A DNA stretch of 64,000 nucleotides from an uncultured Clostridia bacterium (GCA_947385955.1 CANDNA010000007.1:62001-126000); one strand, 5' to 3'; positions 45,306-52,324 are shown, counted from the stretch's first letter. Program-made: numbers and translations. Notes: a model not told the origin generated them from the letters alone.

Positions 45306-45854
45306 TTGTTTTTCAACCAAATCCTGTAACGTATATGAAATATTACGTAATTCTTTTCCTGGTGTTGCAGCTCTTGTTTGGATTAAATCTGAGTCGGCTT
45401 TGGGATCAATAGTAAAATAATCGGAATATACAGTGTCATTGGATTTGTATTCAATAGAAAAATGTAAGAGGTCGGGAGCTTTGTAGAGTTTCAGGGGGTC
45501 AATATTGCAGATGAAAGATTGTCCTGGCGCGATAAAATTGCCATTAAGGTGTTTGAAGGGAACATGATCTTCTTTATATGAATATTTTGATAAATCATAA
45601 TTACATTTTAAAGAAGTAATATAAGCACCTGACTTGCCAAAGTTTTTAATAACAAGGTAATATCCTGGCTCTTGGAAATTGGTGGTACGTGAATAGATAG
45701 AAATGTATGGCCGTGTTGATTCTTTTATCATTGTTGAATTTTGTCTAAGAGTTTTTAAAGAAATTAAGATAGCAATGAGGCTTGTAATTAAAGATACGAT
45801 AATCCCGGTTATTTCGATAATGTTTGAAGGGGTTAATGGTTGATATTGAAACAT
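45300..45854 (-). CDS. Membrane-anchored cargo protein with beta-rich domain
   Basis: A 184-residue protein with one membrane span at about 10-34, a short helix, then a beta-rich domain with YLVIKNFGKSGAYITSL and FIAPGQSFICNI, resembling small Ig-like folds. The ATG at 45854 has AAAGAGAGAA upstream; the longer frame to 46064 is rejected. It has its own promoter on the lysogenic strand, overlapping one for the divergent HTH gene. Function unknown. Confidence 0.6.
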   Translation of the reverse strand: MFQYQPLTPSNIIEITGIIVSLITSLIAILISLKTLRQNSTMIKESTRPYISIYSRTTNFQEPGYYLVIKNFGKSGAYITSLKCNYDLSKYSYKEDHVPFKHLNGNFIAPGQSFICNIDPLKLYKAPDLLHFSIEYKSNDTVYSDYFTIDPKADSDLIQTRAATPGKELRNISYTLQDLVEKQL

Positions 45855-45881
45855 ATGGTTCTCTCTTTCTTTTTTGTTTAG

Positions 45882-45910
45882 TGTGACAATAATTGCAAAT
45901 ACAGTATAAA
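45882..45910 (+). promoter_or_regulatory. Plus-strand promoter for the second HTH gene
   Basis: TGTGAC and TATAAA are separated by 17 bases. Its -10 overlaps the -10 of the minus-strand promoter at 45903-45931. Confidence 0.4.
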
Positions 45911-45931
45911 GGAAAGTAGTCAAAAATTCAA
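45903..45931 (-). promoter_or_regulatory. Minus-strand promoter of the 45300-45854 gene
   Basis: TTGAAT and TATACT are separated by 17 bases on the minus strand. Confidence 0.55.
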
Positions 45932-45972
45932 GAAGATAGAGTATTTTTGGAGTAGTAAGAGGTGATTGCAGA

Positions 45973-46191
45973 GTGTCAGAGGAGCAGGAGATAAAACAGT
46001 ATCTAAAGGAAAATGGGATATCCCAGGTATGGTTGAGTGAGAAAACAAAAATAGCACCCTGCAAGTTGAGTTATTCCTTTAACGGAAGAAGAAAACTGAC
46101 ACTGAGGGAATATTCAGTAATTTGTTGGGCACTTGGAGTAAATACGGACAAGTTTTTGCGTCCGAGAGAACCAAGCAAGATTGTAGTATAG
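45973..46191 (+). CDS. Small HTH protein 2
   Basis: A 72-residue XRE/Cro-like protein: EIKQYLKENGISQVWLSEKTKIAPCKLSYSFNGRRKLTLREYSVICWALGV is continuous from 45985 and has a clear helix-turn-helix. GTG start at 45973 with AAGAGGTGA about 7 bases upstream. First of a plus-strand pair placed between minus-strand cargo genes. Confidence 0.75.
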   Translation: MSEEQEIKQYLKENGISQVWLSEKTKIAPCKLSYSFNGRRKLTLREYSVICWALGVNTDKFLRPREPSKIVV

Positions 46192-46209
46192 AGGAGGTGA
46201 GAAGGAGGA

Positions 46210-46383
46210 ATGCGGATCTCAAAAAAGCGTTTCAAAGTTTTAGAAAAGAAAGTGGCAAGCCTTGAAAAAAAGCAAAGTCAGCCACTTGGTAAAGGGCTTT
46301 CGCTTGCAGAACAATCATTTTTGCTTGCAGCGCTAAATATTAAATTATCAAAGGTGGATGCCTTGAGCGGCAAGAGAAGCTGA
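46210..46383 (+). CDS. Very small coiled-coil phage protein (57 aa)
   Basis: A 57-residue basic protein with KRFKVLEKKVASLEKK, a short coiled coil, then SLAEQSFLLAALNIKL. The ribosome-binding site GAAGGAGGA is directly before the ATG. It lies 18 bases after the HTH 2 stop. The coiled-coil pattern resembles that of the 47412 gene product. Function unknown. Confidence 0.6.
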   Translation: MRISKKRFKVLEKKVASLEKKQSQPLGKGLSLAEQSFLLAALNIKLSKVDALSGKRS

Positions 46384-46566
46384 CAATTCTTTGTGGTAGG
46401 CTTCTAACAGTGAGTTACAGTAATCCATTATTATTTCGTTTTGTGTGGCTTTATCAAGGACGGCTTTATCTTCGTCATCAATTTTAAAGTGGTTCTTGAA
46501 TTTGCCATTAGCGGCATCGTGGGCACATTTGCAAATAGTGTCATCAATGATTTTTGAAATATCCAT
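46348..46566 (-). CDS. Small cargo protein on the lysogenic strand
   Basis: A 72-residue acidic, helical protein without known motif. The ATG at 46566 has AGGAAAGAG upstream. It overlaps the end of the plus-strand 57-residue gene by 36 bases in convergent order. It has a good promoter at 46608-46636. Confidence 0.55.
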   Translation of the reverse strand: MDISKIIDDTICKCAHDAANGKFKNHFKIDDEDKAVLDKATQNEIIMDYCNSLLEAYHKELSASLAAQGIHL

Positions 46567-46607
46567 GTTTGGCTCTTTCCTAGTATGTAGCAATAGTTTA
46601 TGGATTA

Positions 46608-46636
46608 ATTATATGGGGAGATATTTGGAAAATCAA
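46608..46636 (-). promoter_or_regulatory. Promoter of the 46348-46566 gene
   Basis: On the minus strand TTGATT and a perfect TATAAT are separated by 17 bases. Confidence 0.55.
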
Positions 46637-46674
46637 TATTTTTTACAGGAAAATCGAAACTAGGAGGTGATGTG

Positions 46675-46884
46675 TTGGAGATTGAAAAACGGCTGTCTGA
46701 AATTATTAAGTCCAGAGGAATCAATCTTGCTGAAATGGCTCGTTTGATAGGCGTTCCTTATATGGCTTTGTATGACAGCATTAGGAACAAGTATAGAAAA
46801 AGAGAAATAAGAGGATGGGAATTGGTAAGAGTTTGTAAATTCCTGAATGTTGACCCGAGGGATTTTGCAGATACGACACAGTAG
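46675..46884 (+). CDS. Small HTH protein 3
   Basis: A 69-residue XRE-like protein with INLAEMARLIGVPYMALYDSI as the HTH. TTG at 46675 (AGGAGG 7 bases upstream) and GTG at 46672 are both possible starts. Third HTH gene of the alternating region. Confidence 0.75.
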   Translation: MEIEKRLSEIIKSRGINLAEMARLIGVPYMALYDSIRNKYRKREIRGWELVRVCKFLNVDPRDFADTTQ

Positions 46885-46894
46885 GAGGTGAGGG

Positions 46895-47116
46895 ATGGAG
46901 ATAAATACTGAAACAGCAGTATGTGTTTGCCAACATATAAAAGCCTATTTCAGGCAATGCACAGATACTGAAACGGCAGATTGGGGTGAACCTTGTGTGG
47001 ATTGTAAATACGCTCTGGAGACTTGTAAATTTGATTGGCTCACCCATTTGAAGCCATTATTTGAAGAAACAGGCATTGCTATTCGGTTAGGACGAGCGGG
47101 GCACTCTGATAAATAG
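46895..47116 (+). CDS. Small Cys-rich phage protein
   Basis: A 73-residue protein with a CVCQH motif near residue 10, Cys22, and CVDCKYALETC near 34-44, suggesting a zinc site. AGGAGGTGAGGG precedes the ATG at 46895. It follows HTH 3 by 10 bases. Its end overlaps the convergent gene by 38 bases. Confidence 0.65.
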   Translation: MEINTETAVCVCQHIKAYFRQCTDTETADWGEPCVDCKYALETCKFDWLTHLKPLFEETGIAIRLGRAGHSDK

Positions 47117-47279
47117 GGCAATTATCTGCGTTTGGACATTCATCAATATGAGTGCAGTCAAATGTCCCCCTTTTATAATTTTTAGAGAGCGTTCCACGGA
47201 TTGGAACATAAGTGTAGTTGACAGCAATGGAGTTGCTACCTTGTATGTAGGGGCAATCTCCGATGTAAGTATTTAGCAT
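47079..47279 (-). CDS. Small Cys-containing cargo protein
   Basis: A 66-residue protein with Cys residues in IGDCPYIQ and FDCTHIDECPNADNCPIY, a probable metal site. The ATG at 47279 has GGAAG 7 bases upstream; an ATG at 47297 is possible. It is convergent with another Cys-rich gene, an interesting pairing. Function unknown. Confidence 0.55.
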   Translation of the reverse strand: MLNTYIGDCPYIQGSNSIAVNYTYVPIRGTLSKNYKRGTFDCTHIDECPNADNCPIYQSAPLVLTE

Positions 47280-47297
47280 ATGGAAACTTCCGTTCAT

Positions 47298-47326
47298 TTG
47301 TTGTGATGTAAAAATATTACCATAAT
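47298..47326 (+). promoter_or_regulatory. Plus-strand promoter for the 47412 gene
   Basis: TTGTTG and CATAAT are separated by 17 bases. It overlaps the opposed minus-strand promoter at 47314-47342. Confidence 0.35.
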
Positions 47327-47342
47327 AGGGAAAGTATTTCAA
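47314..47342 (-). promoter_or_regulatory. Minus-strand promoter for the 47079-47279 gene
   Basis: TTGAAA and TAATAT are separated by 17 bases on the minus strand. Confidence 0.5.
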
Positions 47343-47411
47343 TGTTAAGAAAAAAAGTGGAAAAGACAAGCCGATTGAGTATTTTTCGGAGTAGTAGGAG
47401 GTGGGAAGAGA

Positions 47412-47600
47412 ATGTTTATACCTAAGTGGTATTGGGAGTATCAGAACCGAAAGTGTGATGATTTAGAGCGTAGGGTAAAAAGATTGGAACTTATGCTAAT
47501 GAAAGATGCCCAAAATAAAATAGCCAGCCTTCGAGATAAGAATGCTGGCTCTGTAAGTAAAGATGGAATATTAACTATTGAGGAAATCCTTAACAAGTGA
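47412..47600 (+). CDS. Small coiled-coil phage protein
   Basis: A 62-residue protein: aromatic start (FIPKWYWEYQ), basic coiled coil (DLERRVKRLELMLMK) and ILTIEEILNK at the end. AGGAGGTGGGAAGAG precedes the ATG. Unknown role. Confidence 0.6.
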   Translation: MFIPKWYWEYQNRKCDDLERRVKRLELMLMKDAQNKIASLRDKNAGSVSKDGILTIEEILNK

Positions 47601-47984
47601 ATTTACATTGTCCATGTGTGTATTATTTGCATCCAATAAATTATAAAGACGAATTAAACCAGCAGAGTCTACAGGATCAAATTGACTGTTGGTTATTTCA
47701 ATGGCAAGGCTGCTGGTTTCTTCTTGGACTCTGAGAGAAAGAATACTACCATTTGGAGGTGATATTTTAGTTGTATTATCGGAAAAGAGAAGTAAAAGTA
47801 AATAACCCGTTTTATATTTTGCGCAATAACTATAAGAAGGAAATAAAACAAAGTCAAAAATTTCCTCTCCATTATGTAAAGGTTTTAATTTGAAAGTGGA
47901 TGATAAAGTGTTCCAATTTAAATCTTTTGATTTTGTTTTTTGTACTGCTTTGTCTATAAAAGCCATTGCTGTGTTAGTATCCAT
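47571..47984 (-). CDS. Cargo protein, function unknown (second gene of a minus-strand pair)
   Basis: A 137-residue alpha/beta protein with no recognised motif, without signal or membrane span. It follows the 47992 gene by 7 bases, so the two are co-transcribed. Convergent overlap of 30 bases with the plus-strand gene. An effector or immunity-type role is possible but unsupported. Confidence 0.55.
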   Translation of the reverse strand: MDTNTAMAFIDKAVQKTKSKDLNWNTLSSTFKLKPLHNGEEIFDFVLFPSYSYCAKYKTGYLLLLLFSDNTTKISPPNGSILSLRVQEETSSLAIEITNSQFDPVDSAGLIRLYNLLDANNTHMDNVNSLVKDFLNS

Positions 47985-47991
47985 ACAGAAA

Positions 47992-48378
47992 TTACTCCTT
48001 TTTTGATAATCTGGCTATTAAAAAATTAATATCTTGTCGTATTTTCGCCCTGTTTGCGTCGTTGATGCCGTTTTTTAGAAGATGCGTACACCGAAAAGCA
48101 TGAAAGATACAACGAGGGGAAGAGATGAGCAAATATTTTATTTGATATTCAAATAGTGCTACTTGCAGAGTGTCTTGAATTTTAATAGAAGTCAAACCAT
48201 CATCCCAAATATTTTGTTGCAATGCAAGTAGTTGAGAAAGTAGAGCATTATGTTCTCTATTATATGCTTTTTTCTGTGTTTCAGTTTTGGCATATATTTT
48301 GCGGAATATTCCAACAGATATAATAAAACTTACAATCGATAGAATGTCTGCAATATAACTGAATATAGTCCAGTCCAT
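47992..48378 (-). CDS. Membrane-anchored cargo protein (first gene of a minus-strand pair)
   Basis: A 128-residue protein with one N-terminal membrane span (about 5-26) and a helical, basic cytoplasmic or outer domain. The ATG at 48378 has GGAGG 8 bases upstream. It pairs with the 47571-47984 gene. A membrane protein plus soluble partner echoes the 41-42.6 kb module. Confidence 0.55.
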   Translation of the reverse strand: MDWTIFSYIADILSIVSFIISVGIFRKIYAKTETQKKAYNREHNALLSQLLALQQNIWDDGLTSIKIQDTLQVALFEYQIKYLLISSPRCIFHAFRCTHLLKNGINDANRAKIRQDINFLIARLSKKE

Positions 48379-48397
48379 GCTAAGTTCCTCCAATCGC

Positions 48398-48426
48398 ATT
48401 TTATCATGACGTGAAAAATATTTCAA
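48398..48426 (-). promoter_or_regulatory. Promoter of the 47571-48378 pair
   Basis: On the minus strand TTGAAA and TAAAAT are separated by 17 bases. Confidence 0.5.
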
Positions 48427-48455
48427 GAAAATTCATATAGGAAGAGGTGATAAAG

Positions 48456-48653
48456 ATGGAACAGCCAAGAGAACCTAAGTTTTATCCGAATGAAGTATCT
48501 TTTTCTGCTGGTACGAGTGGAAATGCAGAAAAAACACTTCAAAGCATTGATGGTACTTTGAAGCGAAATCATTCTTCTGGAATTGAAAAACCAAATTTCC
48601 GCTTTGGACGATCTGGTTCCTTTTCAACAGAAGTCAGAAGAAAACTCAACTGA
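48456..48653 (+). CDS. Small phage protein, function unknown
   Basis: A 65-residue protein rich in Ser, Gly and Asn with no predicted secondary motif. AGAGGTGATAAAG precedes the ATG at 48456. Probably early-expressed. Confidence 0.5.
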   Translation: MEQPREPKFYPNEVSFSAGTSGNAEKTLQSIDGTLKRNHSSGIEKPNFRFGRSGSFSTEVRRKLN

Positions 48654-48699
48654 TTAACATGTTGGATGGAATATTCTTTAAAAATCATTTGAAAACAGA

Positions 48700-48737
48700 A
48701 AAAGAACTACCCCGATCCCATATGAAATTCGGGGTAG
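48700..48737 (-). terminator. Intrinsic terminator of hicAB
   Basis: CTACCCCGA and TCGGGGTAG form a perfect 9-base stem with a 13-base loop. Read on the minus strand it is followed by TTCTTTTTCTG, 13 bases after the hicB stop. Confidence 0.7.
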
Positions 48738-48749
48738 CTGATTTAAGTG

Positions 48750-49127
48750 TCAGATCTGTATTTTGGAGAGAAGCGCCTCTTGTAATACCTGTGAAAAATT
48801 GATTCCCATAGAAATGGCACGGTCATTCAGCCATGACGGTATGGTTAAAGTCTTTTTTACTGCTTTCGTGTCCTTATACTGGTTAATGTCGCAGGATACA
48901 AGAGAGGAAAAGCCATCATCTGTATGAATGACAGAAATATCGGAAGGAGCGGCAATCGCTTTTTTCTGTTCCAAAAGGGTGAGAAGATAGGCGGCTAAGG
49001 CTTCCTGTGCCGATTCCATAGTTTCATTGATGGAACTGCCATATGTGTGGCAGCCCTCCAGATCGGGAAATTCAACCCAATATGCGTCCTCTTCTTTGTG
49101 GAAGATGGCGGGATATACAAACAGCAT
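48750..49127 (-). CDS. hicB: HicB-type antitoxin
   Basis: A 125-residue antitoxin. The N-terminal HicB domain reads YPAIFHKEEDAYWVEFPDLEGCHTYG with a helix after it. The C-terminal part (KKTLTIPSWLNDRAISMGINFSQVLQEAL from 48755 to 48845) is a ribbon-helix-helix-like DNA-binding domain. It neutralises HicA and should repress the operon. AGGAGG precedes the ATG. HicB lies downstream of hicA, the usual order. Confidence 0.92.
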   Translation of the reverse strand: MLFVYPAIFHKEEDAYWVEFPDLEGCHTYGSSINETMESAQEALAAYLLTLLEQKKAIAAPSDISVIHTDDGFSSLVSCDINQYKDTKAVKKTLTIPSWLNDRAISMGINFSQVLQEALLSKIQI

Positions 49128-49161
49128 AATGATACCTCCTTGTGGTTTAAGGAGAGGAGGG

Positions 49162-49338
49162 CTATCTCAGCCCGGCCTCCTTAAGAATACTATTGAGTAA
49201 GCCGATAGGAACATCTTTGCCATGTAAGGGAACAACAATAGTTTTCCCATGTTTTTGAAGAACATGATGGCTGCCGTTGATTCTGACTACATTCCATCCA
49301 TTTTTCTTCAAAAGTTTTAGCAGGTCTTTATCTTTCAT
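49162..49338 (-). CDS. hicA: HicA-type mRNA interferase toxin
   Basis: A 58-residue toxin, short enough to be missed by gene finders. It has the double-stranded RNA-binding-like HicA fold signature: LKKNGWNVVRINGSHHVLQ, with the catalytic His in GSHH, then IVVPLHGKDVPIGLLNSILKEAGL. AGGAGG lies before the ATG at 49338. The pair HicA/HicB stabilises the prophage or acts against other phages. Confidence 0.92.
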   Translation of the reverse strand: MKDKDLLKLLKKNGWNVVRINGSHHVLQKHGKTIVVPLHGKDVPIGLLNSILKEAGLR

Positions 49339-49359
49339 GTTCCGCCTCCTTACAAAAAC

Positions 49360-49388
49360 AGTATAACACGTGCTGCACGTATGGTCAA
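49360..49388 (-). promoter_or_regulatory. hicAB promoter with palindromic operator
   Basis: On the minus strand TTGACC and TATACT are separated by 17 bases. The perfect palindrome ACGTGCTGCACGT (49368-49380) lies inside the spacer, the expected place for HicB autorepression. Confidence 0.7.
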
Positions 49389-49446
49389 GAGGGCGGGAAA
49401 AATTAACAGGAGACAGGGAAATTTAATTCAATGCAGGAGGGCAAGT

Positions 49447-49638
49447 ATGACAATCAAAGGAGCCAAAACAATAGCAGAGTACGTCATCAGGCGTTGGATG
49501 GCGGAGCAGAATTTTGCTATAGGGTATTTTGAACTTACCATGAATGGGAATGAGGGAACGCTGACAGACAGGACCGGGGATTGTATGGTACTTGTATATG
49601 ATTCCGGAAGGAAAGCAGTGTATGTAAAAGAAGAATAA
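49447..49638 (+). CDS. Small phage protein, function unknown
   Basis: A 63-residue protein with a helix (IAEYVIRRWMAEQNF) followed by beta strands. CAGGAGG precedes the ATG at 49447; the frame upstream is rejected. First gene after the hicAB module on the plus strand. Confidence 0.6.
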   Translation: MTIKGAKTIAEYVIRRWMAEQNFAIGYFELTMNGNEGTLTDRTGDCMVLVYDSGRKAVYVKEE

Positions 49639-49744
49639 AGATGCCGGGAGGCAGGCGGATACCGGGAAATGCGGCAATAACCCGATGCGGACCGGCAAAT
49701 ATTGTACAAGCGGGCAGGCATAAGATAAAAACGGAGGTGGTGGT

Positions 49745-49954
49745 ATGGCCAGAAGGAAGCAGTTGGAAATAAAATGTGAAGTTACATTTTCAGAAGGTGC
49801 GATAGACAGAATCACACAGGCATTTGTGGATTTGTACTATGGTATTCAGGATGGCCTGTATGAGTACAATGGGCCGCCGCTGGATGGAAGGCGGCATAAA
49901 GAGAGTGAGGAACATAAGCAGGAACAGCAGGATGCCCAGGATGAAACCGCGTGA
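49745..49954 (+). CDS. Small phage protein, function unknown
   Basis: A 69-residue protein with a beta start, a helix (GAIDRITQAFVDLYYGI) and a charged Glu/Gln/Lys tail. ACGGAGGTGGTGGT precedes the ATG. Confidence 0.6.
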   Translation: MARRKQLEIKCEVTFSEGAIDRITQAFVDLYYGIQDGLYEYNGPPLDGRRHKESEEHKQEQQDAQDETA

Positions 49955-49984
49955 GCGGTCATAGATGGGACAAGCTATCCGGAT

Positions 49985-50311
49985 ATGGGAGACAGTACAT
50001 ATATGAAGGAAGAATTGAAGAGGGCATGGAAAGAAGCAGTCAGTTTTCCGGGCAGCAGTCCGCCGGAAGAAGCTGTGGAGATCGGACGCATTGAAAAAGG
50101 AGGAATTATTTTTATTTTTTACAGGGGGAAAGCAGGATACTACTATAACACAGTGCAGGGGATTGCATTTGCCGGATGGCTGGAGGAGCGTATTCAGGAG
50201 AAGGCGGGGCATAAACTCCATCAGAAAAAAACGGATGCACCAAAAGATGCATCCGTGCGGACAAGCCATGCATGTCCACCACATAAAATAGACATTTATA
50301 TGGTAACATGA
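49985..50311 (+). CDS. Small phage protein; C-terminal part runs through hairpins
   Basis: A 108-residue frame. Residues 1-80 look coded (EELKRAWKEAVSFPG, IIFIFYRGKAGYYYNTV, GIAFAGWLEERI). The last 28 residues are encoded by the inverted repeats at 50231-50277 and look less protein-like, which hints at read-through into a DNA or RNA element. The start may be 49985 or ATG 50003, which has GGGAG upstream. Confidence 0.55.
   Translation: MGDSTYMKEELKRAWKEAVSFPGSSPPEEAVEIGRIEKGGIIFIFYRGKAGYYYNTVQGIAFAGWLEERIQEKAGHKLHQKKTDAPKDASVRTSHACPPHKIDIYMVT
50231..50277. repeat. Hairpin cluster upstream of the HUH gene
   Basis: ACGGATGCA (50231-50239) and TGCATCCGT (50248-50256) form a perfect 9-base stem with an 8-base loop. 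GGACA/TGTCC form a second stem at 50259-50277. On the minus strand the first hairpin is followed by seven T, so it could end leftward transcription. The place before a Rep-like gene also suits an origin. Confidence 0.5.
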
Positions 50312-50391
50312 ATGGCCTGACAAGTCAACAGGGGGCACTGAGATGCCCTTAAAATAACCATATCAGGATATTAAAGTTAGGACAGTGGGCT

Positions 50392-51204
50392 ATGTACTGG
50401 AGAGATAAATGGGATTTTACGGAATCAATTGAGTATGAGTATAAATTTGCAGGGAACTATGGAGCAAAAGGGGAGAAGAGGCAGAAGAAAAAGAAAATCA
50501 CACGGGAGCAGGTCAGAAAGCAGAATCAGTTGAATCGGGAAAAGAAGATGAGGCGGCTGATCAAAGCGAATTTTGGCAGGGGAGATATATGGGCCTGTCT
50601 GAAATATCCGAAAGGGACACGGAAACCGGTGGAAGAAGTGGAAAAAGATCTGAAAAGATTTATCCGCAATATGCGCCGGGCCTATCAGAGGAGAAAAGAG
50701 GTCTTTCGGTATGTTTACAGGATGGAGATAGGAAAGCAGGGAGGCATTCATATCCATATTCTGGTGAACAGGATCAGCGGGGAGCCGGGGACAGATATGC
50801 TGATACAGAAATACTGGCAGCAGGGAAGGGCCAGTTATGAAAATATTTACGGCTCCGGAGGCTACCGGGCTCTGGCAGAGTATATTGTGAAACAGCCGGA
50901 TCAGGAAACAATGGAGCAAATGGCGTTGTTTGATCTGAAGGACCGGAAGAAGCTGATCAGATATTCCAGTTCAAAGAATCTGATACGTCCGGAACCGGAG
51001 AGGAGCAGGTACAGGCGCAGAACGCTCAGGAAACTGATTGGGATGATCTTAAGAGGGGATGGGCCGGAACCGTCACCGGGCTATTACATAGACAGAAGCA
51101 GCGTATATATGGGAATCAATCCATTTACCGGATATTCCTATCTGCAGTATACAGAACACCGGATAGAGAATCAGAGAAAGGAGGAACCGCCGTGGATCTG
51201 GTAA
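50392..51204 (+). CDS. HUH-endonuclease Rep-like protein
   Basis: A 270-residue basic protein. The metal-binding HUH motif is GIHIHILVN with His120 and His122. A candidate catalytic tyrosine is Tyr164 in ALAEYIVKQ, and strands YVYRMEIG precede the HUH. This order matches rolling-circle Rep proteins. The N-terminus is Lys-rich. It may start phage DNA replication or process a single strand. The start at ATG 50392 lacks a clear ribosome-binding site. Its end overlaps the next gene by 13 bases. Confidence 0.7.
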   Translation: MYWRDKWDFTESIEYEYKFAGNYGAKGEKRQKKKKITREQVRKQNQLNREKKMRRLIKANFGRGDIWACLKYPKGTRKPVEEVEKDLKRFIRNMRRAYQRRKEVFRYVYRMEIGKQGGIHIHILVNRISGEPGTDMLIQKYWQQGRASYENIYGSGGYRALAEYIVKQPDQETMEQMALFDLKDRKKLIRYSSSKNLIRPEPERSRYRRRTLRKLIGMILRGDGPEPSPGYYIDRSSVYMGINPFTGYSYLQYTEHRIENQRKEEPPWIW

Positions 51205-51674
51205 ATATTTATACTTATGTGGAGAAAAAAGGATTGGCCAGGTGCAGCCGCTGCGCCGGATATATCCTGGAACTGGAGCGGGAAGGCAAAGAACCGGTTA
51301 CACTCAGCCATATCATTGCATTGGAAGATGTCACAAACAGACAGGCAGAACTGCGGACGTTGACGGCTGCTCTGGAAAGGATGAAAAAACCCTCCAGGCT
51401 TTGTATTTACGAAACGTCCCGGTATGTGGCAGCAGGGTATACATGTCAGTGGGTGAAGGAGTGGAAAGAAAACGGCTGGATGACAAAACATAACGAACCG
51501 GTAGCCAATGTGGATGACTGGAGGAGGCTGGATGAACTGCTCCGTGTACATGTGGTGAAATGGATGCTGACGGATCGTCATCCATATAGCGGGTGGCTGG
51601 AACGGGTGGTAAAGAATGCATCCGGATGTGACTTAAAGGAGGATGGAACATGCTTGAAAATGGGGAACGGATAA
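51192..51674 (+). CDS. RNase H-fold protein with degenerate active site
   Basis: A 160-residue protein resembling RNase HI. RQAELRTLTAALE carries the helix Glu (residue 53) and CIYETSRYVAAG stands where TDSxYV is normal. CQWVKEWKENGWMTKHNEPVANVDDWRRLDELL is the usual C-terminal region (bases 51447-51543). The first Asp (TDGS) is replaced by TYVE and the third by Glu74, so catalysis is doubtful. GTG start with AAAGGAGG 7 bases upstream. It may bind RNA-DNA hybrids during replication. Confidence 0.7.
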   Translation: MDLVNIYTYVEKKGLARCSRCAGYILELEREGKEPVTLSHIIALEDVTNRQAELRTLTAALERMKKPSRLCIYETSRYVAAGYTCQWVKEWKENGWMTKHNEPVANVDDWRRLDELLRVHVVKWMLTDRHPYSGWLERVVKNASGCDLKEDGTCLKMGNG

Positions 51675-52198
51675 AGATGGAGCTGATATCGGAAGGCATA
51701 TGGAACAGCGAATACAAACGGACAGAGGATTTCAGGAAATATGCCGGAGATATTTTTACAGAGGAAGCAGTACAGAGGCTGGCAGAATGGGGATATTTCC
51801 AGATGCCGGCCAGCAGGAAGCATCATGGGGCATTTGAAGGAGGTTTGTATTTTCATTCCAAAAGTGTTGCCATGCTGCTTGAGGAATTTACGGAACATGA
51901 AAGACTGGTATGGAAACGAAAGGAATCTCCCAGGATAATAGGACTTTTTCATGATTTGTGTAAAACAGATTCATCATCAGGGACAGGCATGCTGCCGGGA
52001 CATGGGGAGAAGTCTGCTATTCTGGCGCAGGAGCTTTTATCACTGACAGAGGAAGAGATACTTTGTATTCGTTTTCATATGGGAGCATTTGAAGGACAGG
52101 AGATATGGGGATACCTGCAGAAGGCAGCATCACGCTGCCCCGGTATCCTGTGGACGATGCAGGCTGATCTGCTGGCGTCGTGGGTACTGGATGTCTGA
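51650..52198 (+). CDS. HD-domain phosphohydrolase-like protein
   Basis: A 182-residue helical protein. HHGAFEGGLYFHS supplies the first His residues, IIGLFHDLCKTD the HD pair, and GHGEKSAILAQ a further His, which is the HD hydrolase order. Substrate could be a nucleotide or cyclic nucleotide. AAAGGAGG precedes the ATG, which lies within the end of the RNase H-like gene. Confidence 0.75.
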   Translation: MLENGERIKMELISEGIWNSEYKRTEDFRKYAGDIFTEEAVQRLAEWGYFQMPASRKHHGAFEGGLYFHSKSVAMLLEEFTEHERLVWKRKESPRIIGLFHDLCKTDSSSGTGMLPGHGEKSAILAQELLSLTEEEILCIRFHMGAFEGQEIWGYLQKAASRCPGILWTMQADLLASWVLDV

Positions 52199-52324
52199 TA
52201 ACTGTCGGAAGCAGGTAATAAAATAAGGGTATATACCAGAGATATGTCCCTGCCGCTGTTGGCAGCAGGGGGAAAGGAGCCAGCCTCCGGCCGGGGTGAC
52301 GCATATGCAGGCTTCTTTGTAATA

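Noticed and set aside
49641-49772. 43-codon frame between two small phage genes
   Set aside because: Weak start context and it overlaps the well-supported gene at 49745; evidence too thin.
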